Source: an uncultured bacterium
GTDB lineage: Bacteria; Actinomycetota; Coriobacteriia; Coriobacteriales; Coriobacteriaceae
Length of the DNA stretch: 64,000 nucleotides
Assembly: GCA_905216145.1 (NCBI GenBank)
Contig: CAJMST010000004.1
Location: 82,875 to 146,874, forward strand
Direction: 5' to 3'
The notes under the pieces are model-generated. The model had not been told where the DNA came from, made no database searches, and worked only from the letters and a program-made list of their open reading frames with translations. The translations under genes were made by a program, and so were the position numbers. Positions 58,157 through 64,000 of this stretch are shown here, piece after piece. Every line of letters begins with the position of its first letter. The first letter of the stretch is position 1.

Positions 58157-58188
58157 AAAATTGTAGGCGCTGGGGAATACCCAGCGCC
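58157..58188 (-). terminator. terminator of the maf operon
   Basis: Perfect 9-bp stem (58166-58174 with 58180-58188), followed on the minus strand by TACAATTTT. Confidence 0.75.
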
Positions 58189-58196
58189 AGATGCAA

Positions 58197-58778
58197 TTAC
58201 GAGAGTTTTTGAATCGCGCGCGCGACGCGGGCGATGGGTAGGCCCACCACGTTATAGAAGTCGCCCGAAATATCGTGCACGAGCATGCGTCCGCCTGTGC
58301 CCTGAATGCCGTAGGCGCCGGCCTTGTCCATGGGCTCACCCGAGGCGACGTAGTGCTCGATCTGCTCGTCGCTGAGCTCGTAGAACGTCACGTCGGTCAC
58401 ATCGACAAAGGACAGGCTTTCGGCGGCATGCGGGGCGGCCGTATCGCCTGCCTTAACGATGCAGACGCCGGTTGCGACCTGGTGCGTGCGGCCCGAAAGC
58501 TCACGGAGCATGGTGCGCGCCTCGTCCTCGGTTGCCGGCTTGCCCAGAATCTTGCCGTCAAAGGTGACGATGGTGTCGGCCGCGACCGTCAGCTCATTGG
58601 GCTCGGCATGCTTGGCGGCAACGGCGGCGGCTTTTGCGCGTGCTAAGCGTTCAACGAGCGTAAGCGGGGCCTCGCCATCAAACGGCGTTTCGTCGATATC
58701 GGCAGGAATGATGCGAATGTCATAGTCCGCCTCGCGCATCAACTCGATGCGGCGCGGTGATTGCGAAGCCAAAATCAT
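58197..58778 (-). CDS. maf: Maf family nucleotide pyrophosphatase
   Basis: A 193-residue house-cleaning pyrophosphatase acting on non-canonical or modified nucleoside triphosphates; linked to septum inhibition. The opening ILASQSPRRIELM, then AKAAAVAAKHAEP, VAADTIVTFDGKILGKP and SGRTHQVATGVC are the Maf signature. Its ATG overlaps the stop of the DJ-1 gene by four bases. YhdE- versus YceF-type substrate cannot be decided. Confidence 0.93.
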   Translation of the reverse strand: MILASQSPRRIELMREADYDIRIIPADIDETPFDGEAPLTLVERLARAKAAAVAAKHAEPNELTVAADTIVTFDGKILGKPATEDEARTMLRELSGRTHQVATGVCIVKAGDTAAPHAAESLSFVDVTDVTFYELSDEQIEHYVASGEPMDKAGAYGIQGTGGRMLVHDISGDFYNVVGLPIARVARAIQKLS

Positions 58779-59317
58779 AGCTGAATGCCCTCGGCGACTT
58801 TCTCGACAGCCTTGTCGCCGGCGAGCGTGCGCAGCAGCTCAAGCGCAAAGGGGAGGGATTGGGCCATGCCGCTGGCAGTGATGATGTTGCCGTCGTGCGT
58901 GACCTTATCGCCGGTGTAGGCGCCCTCGGGGAAGCTCTTCTCAAAGCCGGGGAAGCACGTGGCGTGGCGCCCCTCGAGCAGGTCGAGCTCGCCCAGGATA
59001 AACGGGGCGGCGCAGATGGCGGCGACGTGCTTGGTCGCGGCGAACTCGCAGACCACGTCGCAGACGCGCTGATCGGCGCGCAGGTTGGTAGCACCGGGTA
59101 GGCCGCCGGGCAGCACGACGCAGTCGTACTCGTCAAAGTTGATCTCATCAAAGAGCGCATCGCAGGTCACGGGGATCTGCAGCGAACTTACGACCTCACG
59201 CGTGGGCATGATCGAGACGAGCGTGGCACGCACGCCGCCGCGACGCATGACATCGACCATGGTCAAGCATTCAATAGTTTCAAAGCCATCGGCGGCGAGA
59301 ACGGCAACGCTGGGCAT
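58775..59317 (-). CDS. DJ-1/PfpI family protein
   Basis: A 180-residue flavodoxin-like protein. The nucleophile-elbow cysteine is in HVAAICAAPFILGE near residue 100, with VVLPGGLPGATNLR before it and the glutamate in LAADGFETIECLTMVD at the start: a full DJ-1 active site. Such proteins are chaperone- or glyoxalase-like and deal with reactive carbonyl stress. Start at 59317 has AAAGGAA upstream; the ATG at 59341 is less likely. Operon with maf. Confidence 0.9.
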   Translation of the reverse strand: MPSVAVLAADGFETIECLTMVDVMRRGGVRATLVSIMPTREVVSSLQIPVTCDALFDEINFDEYDCVVLPGGLPGATNLRADQRVCDVVCEFAATKHVAAICAAPFILGELDLLEGRHATCFPGFEKSFPEGAYTGDKVTHDGNIITASGMAQSLPFALELLRTLAGDKAVEKVAEGIQL

Positions 59318-59423
59318 GAGGGTTCCTTTCATAGGCGGCATACAATTAGCCGTCTTATACCCCGAAGACCTCCGCTTGCCACGCTCGATTTCCTAATGAT
59401 TTTTCTGAGCAATGATTAAGTGG

Positions 59424-60737
59424 CTAGTTGCGCCTAAGGTGGACGACGGTCTCGCAGTGGAAGGTTTGCGGGAATAGGTCGACTGGCGTGATCTTTACGG
59501 GGGAGAAGGTGCCTTCTTCGACAAAGCGTTTGAGATCGCGCGCCAGGGTGGCCGGGTCGCAGCTCACGTAGGCGACATCGCGAGCACTCGTGCTGGCGAT
59601 AAGGTCGATCGCCTCGGGGGCGAGGCCTGCGCGCGGCGGGTCGACCACCAAGACGTCGGCATCCTGGTCGGGGAACTCGCGCACGGCATCGCCACCGATG
59701 ACGTCGACGTTGTCGAGTTTGTTGATCTCGAGGTTACGGCGCAGGTCGCGCACGGCCGGACCGTAGGCCTCGACGGCGGCAACAAAGTCGCAGCGGCGGG
59801 CGAGCGGCAGGGTAAAGGTGCCGGCGCCGCAGTACAGGTCCACGGCCAGCTCGTCTTCCTGCGGGTCGAGGGCGTCCATGACGAGCTCGATCAAAATCTC
59901 GGCGCCCTTGGTGTTGACCTGGAAAAACGACGGGGCAGATAAGCGCATCTGGCCTTCGGCGATATTCTCGGTCCACGAGCCCTCGCCGGCGAGCATCTCG
60001 ACTTTGGAGACACGGCGGGCTTTCTTTTCGCCCTTGCTCATGACGCGCACCACGCTCGTGGGGTGTGCGGCGTCTGCCAGCACGCGCGAGACCTGCGTGC
60101 GCGGGAAGGAGCCTGTGGACGTCCAAAGCGCGACCTCGAGTGCCTTGGTGCGACGCGAAGCGCGAATGCCAACGCGCTCCAGACCCAGGTCGTGGCTGCC
60201 GCTCAGATAGTTGAGCGCGCCGACGACCGATTTGAGCGCCTTGGGAAAACGCTTATCGAACAGCGGGCACGAATCGACGGTCACGATCTTGCTGGGATCG
60301 ACGCCGTGCATGCCAAGACGCACGCGTCCGTTAACGAGGGTGGGCTCCAGCTCAATCTTATTGCGGTAGCCCCAGTCGTCCTTGGTGTGGCGGATAGGCT
60401 GGACAAGTTCGTTGACCTGGTCGGGGGTGAACTTGCCAATGCGCTCGAGCGTGGAGCGCAGGTTTTGCTCTTTGGCGGCAAGCTGAGCGGTGCGCGAGAG
60501 GTTGCCCCACGAACAACCGCCGCAGATGCCCACGAAGGGGCAGGGAGGCTGAATGCGATCGGGGCTCGGCTCCAGAATCTCGGTCGTGCGGGCGCGCATA
60601 AACGACTTGCCGTCCTGCACGATCTCGGCTTCGACGGTGTCGCCCGCCACGGCGCCTTGCACAAAGACGGCCTTGCCGTTGTCGGCATGTGCCAGACCGT
60701 CGGCGCCGTAGGTCATCGATTCTATGGTGAGCTTCAT
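59424..60737 (-). CDS. RlmD/TrmA-type rRNA or tRNA (uracil-5)-methyltransferase
   Basis: A 437-residue SAM-dependent RNA methyltransferase. It has an N-terminal TRAM domain (MKLTIESMTYGADGLAHADN, VFVQGAVAGDTVEAEI), the iron-sulfur cysteine cluster in PPCPFVGICGGCSWG, the SAM site DLYCGAGTFTLPLA, and the nucleophile cysteine in AYVSCDPATLARDL. This is the RlmCD/RlmD subfamily, which makes 5-methyluridine in 23S rRNA; the precise target is open. Start at 60737 begins at the TRAM domain; a frame extending to 60815 is without ribosome site. Confidence 0.9.
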   Translation of the reverse strand: MKLTIESMTYGADGLAHADNGKAVFVQGAVAGDTVEAEIVQDGKSFMRARTTEILEPSPDRIQPPCPFVGICGGCSWGNLSRTAQLAAKEQNLRSTLERIGKFTPDQVNELVQPIRHTKDDWGYRNKIELEPTLVNGRVRLGMHGVDPSKIVTVDSCPLFDKRFPKALKSVVGALNYLSGSHDLGLERVGIRASRRTKALEVALWTSTGSFPRTQVSRVLADAAHPTSVVRVMSKGEKKARRVSKVEMLAGEGSWTENIAEGQMRLSAPSFFQVNTKGAEILIELVMDALDPQEDELAVDLYCGAGTFTLPLARRCDFVAAVEAYGPAVRDLRRNLEINKLDNVDVIGGDAVREFPDQDADVLVVDPPRAGLAPEAIDLIASTSARDVAYVSCDPATLARDLKRFVEEGTFSPVKITPVDLFPQTFHCETVVHLRRN

Positions 60738-60786
60738 ATTCCTGCCTGTCATTCGCGGTTTTGTCCGCAACCATGGTAGCAGGGGA

Positions 60787-60828
60787 AAGCGCCCCGTATC
60801 TGGGGCATTCCTCAAATACGGGGCGCTT
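60787..60828. terminator. hairpin between ppk and the methyltransferase gene
   Basis: Perfect 13-bp stem (60787-60799 with 60816-60828), tail poor in T. Likely terminator of ppk. Confidence 0.6.
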
Positions 60829-60838
60829 CTACAAACGT

Positions 60839-63418
60839 CTATTTTGTCTTGCCGGTAATGAGCGTCTTAAGGCCTAGGCCGATCAGACCCAGTCCCATGC
60901 GCACGCGACCGGGGCGATGGCGCTCGATGGCCTTGGTCTTGCCGGCGGGCTTATCGCGACGGGCGCTCGTTTCGGGTGCGGGTTTGGTGACCTGCGGCTT
61001 GGGCTGAGGTGCAGGTGCGGGCTCGGGCTCAATGACGGTCGCCTGGACCTTCTGAACCTCGGTTGTGGACGCCTGCGGCTCAGGTGCAGGTGCGGGCTTT
61101 GCCTCGGCGGCGGGCTCCGGAGTCGCGGTAGCGGGCTCGGGCGCTTTCTCCACGGCGGGCTCTGCGGCAGACTCGGGCTCATTCACCGGGGGAGCTGCAA
61201 CCGCTTCCGGTTTGGCAGCTGCCCCGTGTTCAACCTCGGCCTGAATGGCCTCCTCGGCCACACGTTCCTTCTCCTGCGCACGCTGCTGCGCGGCGGCCTC
61301 GGCGTTGCGATAGGCACGCTCCAGCAGGGCTTCCTGCGAGTTGAAGGGTTTCTCACCCTCTGCACGCTCCACGGGAACCCAGGTGCCGTCACTCGTCAGA
61401 CTGCGTGCCTTCACGTTGTCGTGCAACTGCATGCCCATGTACTCGTGCACCAGGGCACGGCAGGTGGGGTCGAGCACGGGGAAGGCGATCTCCACGCGGT
61501 GTTCGGTGTTGCGCGTCATCATGTCTGCCGAGCTCAGGTAGATCATGTCCGAGTCCACGCCAAAGGCATAGACGCGCGCATGCTCCAGAAAGCGTCCGAC
61601 GATGGAGCGAACGTGCACGTTCTCGGTCTTGCCCGGAACACCCGGCTTGAGGCACGAGATGCCGCGGATGATCATGTCCACGCGCACGCCGGCACACGAT
61701 GCCTCGGCAATCTTGTCGATGACCTCGCGGTCGGTAAGCGAGTTGAGCTTAAAGAACACGCGGGCGGGCTCGCCGACAAGGGCGCGTTGAATCTCGCGGT
61801 CCAGACCGCGCATGATGAGCGGCTTGAGGCCCACGGGCGCCACGCCCAGGAATCGGTAGTCGCCGCGCAGGTTGCCCAGCGACAGGTTGCGGAAGAACAG
61901 GTTGGCGTCCTCGCCGATACCGGGATGGGCGGTCATGAGCATAAAGTCGCTGTAGAGCTTGGCCGTCTTCTCGTTAAAGTTGCCGGTGCCCAACAGCGTG
62001 AGCCGGGTGAGCGCCATGCCCTCGCGATAGGTGAGCTGGCAGATCTTTGAGTGGCATTTAAAGCCCTCGGAGCCGTAGATGACGGTGCAGCCCGCCTCTT
62101 CCAGGCGTTCGGCCCATTCGATGTTGTTTTGCTCGTCAAAGCGGGCGCGGAGCTCCATGAGTACCGTGACCTCTTTGCCGTTTTCGGCAGCATCGATGAG
62201 CGACTCGCACAGGCGGCTTTGTTTGGCCACGCGGTAGAGCGTGATGCGCAGCGAGATACACTCAGGGTCGTAGGCTGCTTCGTGCACCAGGTCCAAGAAC
62301 GGGTTCATGGCCTCGTAAGGGTAAAAGAGCAGCTTGTCGTGCTGCAGCACCTGCTCGCGGATGGAACGGGACATGTCGATGGTGGGGTTGGGCTGCGGCT
62401 TAAACGGCGTAAAGAGCAGCTCGTTGCGTAGGTGCTCGGGAATCTTGCCCTCAATGCCAAAGACGTAGCCCAGATCAAGGGGGATATCGCAGGTAAAGAC
62501 CGAACGGCGAGAAAGCTCGAGCGCTTTGCGGATGGTCTTGAGCGTTGGCTTCTCGAGCGAGCCCGATACGGCGAGCACCACCGGCTGCAGGCGCAGACGC
62601 TTCTTGAGGATGCGCTTCATGTGCTGGCGGTAATCCTCTTCCTCCTCGACGCCCTCGCCGTCCGGGTCGATATCGGCATTGCGAGTGACGCGGATCAGCG
62701 CGCGATCCAGCGGCTTATAGGAGCCAAAGCAGCTGTCCAGACAGGCGAGGATGACGTCCTCGAGCAAGATGTAGGAGTAGGTGCCGGTGGGCGAGGGGAT
62801 CTCGACCACGCGGTTCATCGAGGCGGGAATCTCGATAAGGCCCAGCAGGCTCTCCTCGTCAGTGACGCCGTCTAGGCCGCAAGCCAGATAGAGCGCGCCG
62901 TTGCGCAGGTTGGGGAAGGGGTGGCGCGGGTCAATGACCAACGGTGAGATAACCGGCGACACGTAGGCCTGGAAGTAGCGGGTTACAAAGGTGCGCTCCT
63001 CGGGCGTAAGCGAATCGATGCGGGCGCGGTGAACGCCCAGGGTGTCGAGCTTGCCCTCGATGCTCTTAAAGATGGACTCCCAGCGGGTAAGGAGCCCGGG
63101 CAGCTCTGCCATGACAGCATCGACCTGTTCGGAGGCGGTCATATTGCTCTTGTTGTCGACAGGCTGTTTTTTGAGCTCTGCCAGATCGGACAGGCCGCCC
63201 ACGCGCACCATAAGGAACTCGTCGAGGTTGGACTCGAAAATCGACACGAACTTTAGACGCTCGAACAGCGGAACGGTTTCGTCGAAGGCTTCGTCAAGCA
63301 CGCGGTTGTCAAAGCGCAGCCAGCTAAGCTCTCGGTTTTGCGTGTACGAGAAGTCGCGCGGCGGCTTGCGCAGCTTAGCGGCCTTTTGCTTCTTTTCGAT
63401 TTTGCTCGGCATATGCAT
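60839..63418 (-). CDS. ppk: polyphosphate kinase 1 with long C-terminal extension
   Basis: An 859-residue enzyme that polymerises ATP gamma-phosphate into polyphosphate. The N and head domains begin RELSWLRFDNRVLDEA; the phosphorylated histidine is in GFKCHSKICQL, followed by LLGTGNFNEKTAKLYSD; the second histidine is in VGRFLEHARVYAFG. Usual Ppk1 ends near 690; here about 150 residues rich in Ala, Pro and Glu are added, finishing in a short hydrophobic, basic end (RVRMGLGLIGLGLKTLITGK) that may touch the membrane. An alternative ATG six bases later (63412) is equally possible; ribosome signals are weak. Confidence 0.92.
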   Translation of the reverse strand: MHMPSKIEKKQKAAKLRKPPRDFSYTQNRELSWLRFDNRVLDEAFDETVPLFERLKFVSIFESNLDEFLMVRVGGLSDLAELKKQPVDNKSNMTASEQVDAVMAELPGLLTRWESIFKSIEGKLDTLGVHRARIDSLTPEERTFVTRYFQAYVSPVISPLVIDPRHPFPNLRNGALYLACGLDGVTDEESLLGLIEIPASMNRVVEIPSPTGTYSYILLEDVILACLDSCFGSYKPLDRALIRVTRNADIDPDGEGVEEEEDYRQHMKRILKKRLRLQPVVLAVSGSLEKPTLKTIRKALELSRRSVFTCDIPLDLGYVFGIEGKIPEHLRNELLFTPFKPQPNPTIDMSRSIREQVLQHDKLLFYPYEAMNPFLDLVHEAAYDPECISLRITLYRVAKQSRLCESLIDAAENGKEVTVLMELRARFDEQNNIEWAERLEEAGCTVIYGSEGFKCHSKICQLTYREGMALTRLTLLGTGNFNEKTAKLYSDFMLMTAHPGIGEDANLFFRNLSLGNLRGDYRFLGVAPVGLKPLIMRGLDREIQRALVGEPARVFFKLNSLTDREVIDKIAEASCAGVRVDMIIRGISCLKPGVPGKTENVHVRSIVGRFLEHARVYAFGVDSDMIYLSSADMMTRNTEHRVEIAFPVLDPTCRALVHEYMGMQLHDNVKARSLTSDGTWVPVERAEGEKPFNSQEALLERAYRNAEAAAQQRAQEKERVAEEAIQAEVEHGAAAKPEAVAAPPVNEPESAAEPAVEKAPEPATATPEPAAEAKPAPAPEPQASTTEVQKVQATVIEPEPAPAPQPKPQVTKPAPETSARRDKPAGKTKAIERHRPGRVRMGLGLIGLGLKTLITGKTK

Positions 63419-63903
63419 CTGTCCGTTCAGTCCCCGCAGGGGACGGTAGCCTAACTCTAATTCATTATTGTCTCAATTTAGTCGACCGCTGGCACGGACG
63501 TATCGCGTGAACGGTATCTTTACCTACTTCTTACGCGGACAAGCCATAGGACTGACGCCCTGCTCGTCTGCAAGCGGTCTATATCCTCACTCAACTGGTG
63601 CGTAAGTATGAATAAGAATGATAGATAGCTGAATATCATCGAATACAGGCAGAAACGTAAACTAGCGTCATTTATATACATAAAACCGATTTAGCTATGC
63701 AATTCTGAATCAAAAGTTTAGAGATGCAATCGCAAATGGTTTTTAAGAAAAAAGAGCATTTACCTTTGAAAAGCTACTTTAGAACGCTGAAGTGCATTAT
63801 GGGGGAATCATATGCGATATACCGTTCATCGCACTTTGTTGACCGTTCGGGGGCGAGGTGGAATTGCAGGTGGTTTTTGGATATAACTAGAGCTGTCAGC
63901 AAG
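63419..63903. other. AT-rich intergenic region upstream of ppk and of the next gene
   Basis: About 485 bases with many A and T runs between divergent genes. No credible frame was found: the longest (63724-63945) has no ribosome site and no family resemblance. It presumably holds promoters for ppk on the minus strand and for the gene at 63970 on the plus strand; no hexamer pair is convincing. Confidence 0.5.
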
Positions 63904-63928
63904 CAGCGTCCCATACGGAGGGGCGCTG
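63904..63928 (+). promoter_or_regulatory. leader hairpin before the gene at the right edge
   Basis: CAGCGTCCC (63904-63912) pairs with GGGGCGCTG (63920-63928), loop ATACGGA; a second short GGCC/GGCC stem follows. It lies in the leader of the next gene, 40 bases before its ATG, without a T tract. Confidence 0.45.
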
Positions 63929-63969
63929 ATACATTCGGCCAGTAAGGCCCGAAAGAAAGGTAGGAGGCC

Positions 63970-64000
63970 ATGACGAAAGGTCTGCACGTGCCTTCCGAGA
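63970..64000 (+). CDS. start of an unidentified gene, cut by the window edge
   Basis: ATG after a strong ribosome site (GGTAGGAGG) opens MTKGLHVPSE before the sequence ends. Ten residues are too few to name a family. The long AT-rich leader and nearby surface-polysaccharide genes make an envelope or polysaccharide role possible, but that is a guess. Confidence 0.55.
   Translation, partial: MTKGLHVPSE

Noticed and set aside
61950..62060. Loss of the catalytic histidine in polyphosphate kinase
   Set aside because: The Leu before the GTGNFNE motif first looked like a substitution, but the phosphorylated histidine lies earlier in the HSK motif and is present.
63724..63945. 73-codon plus-strand frame near the right edge
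   Set aside because: No Shine-Dalgarno, no hydrophobic or domain pattern, and it overlaps the leader hairpin of the next gene.
1..64000. CRISPR array or prophage
   Set aside because: No regularly spaced direct repeats and no phage structural or integrase genes were seen; the long repeats are inverted and isolated.

Overview
The window looks like a chromosome segment from a high-GC anaerobic actinobacterium of the Coriobacteriia, most likely a Collinsella species. The basis is base composition, codon use, the fermentative gene set (L-lactate dehydrogenase, phosphotransacetylase, two acetate kinases), lysine/DAP synthesis by the acetylase branch, and a possible D-aspartate cell-wall cross-bridge. 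The genus is inferred from overall impression; no search was run. No rRNA, tRNA or CRISPR array was recognised.

Layout. 0-3 kb: end of deoC, two HAD phosphatases and a fructoselysine-kinase-like PfkB protein, then an AT-rich MITE-like element. 3.2-6.3 kb: tatD-like and tcdA genes, a candidate type I toxin/antisense-RNA locus, and an sdpR/sdpI-like pair. 6.4-17.7 kb: ettA, two hypothetical genes with low-complexity regions, nadE, an aminotransferase, ldh, a DUF2974 hydrolase and an NdpA-like gene. 18-23.4 kb: a lysine operon (lysA fused in frame to dapA, then dapB and dapH) behind a lysine riboswitch, with a divergent M20 deacetylase. 23.4-29 kb: higBA, small membrane proteins, an XRE-like/Ser-Thr kinase pair, a PcsB-like wall protein and a MOSC protein. 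29.2-31.3 kb: D-aspartate-ligase-like protein and aspartate racemase. 31.4-35 kb: a complete ECF transporter (T, fused A-A, S) whose leader encodes a peptide with three consecutive Trp codons followed by a terminator/antiterminator. 35-42 kb: a frameshifted sortase-anchored C69 peptidase, lipid kinase plus a 30-residue peptide, RNase D, a zinc peptidase, and xseAB. 42.4-50.3 kb: a visibly lower-GC accessory stretch (MerR gene broken by an amber codon, esterase, three MFS transporters, LysR regulator) containing one housekeeping HIT gene. 50.4-54.3 kb: tandem ackA and pta. 54.5-64 kb: glf, a glycosyltransferase, an S58 peptidase, maf, a DJ-1 protein, an RNA methyltransferase, ppk, and the first codons of a gene at the right edge.

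The most unusual content lies between genes. At least four kinds of long inverted-repeat element occur. In two of them the central core is conserved between copies while the flanking arms differ in sequence yet remain self-complementary, as expected of a structured element under selection for its fold. The strongest regulatory finding is a tryptophan-type attenuator on an ECF transporter, which suggests that the transporter imports tryptophan or a precursor. The candidate type I toxin-antitoxin locus and the LysA-DapA fusion are the next most interesting items.
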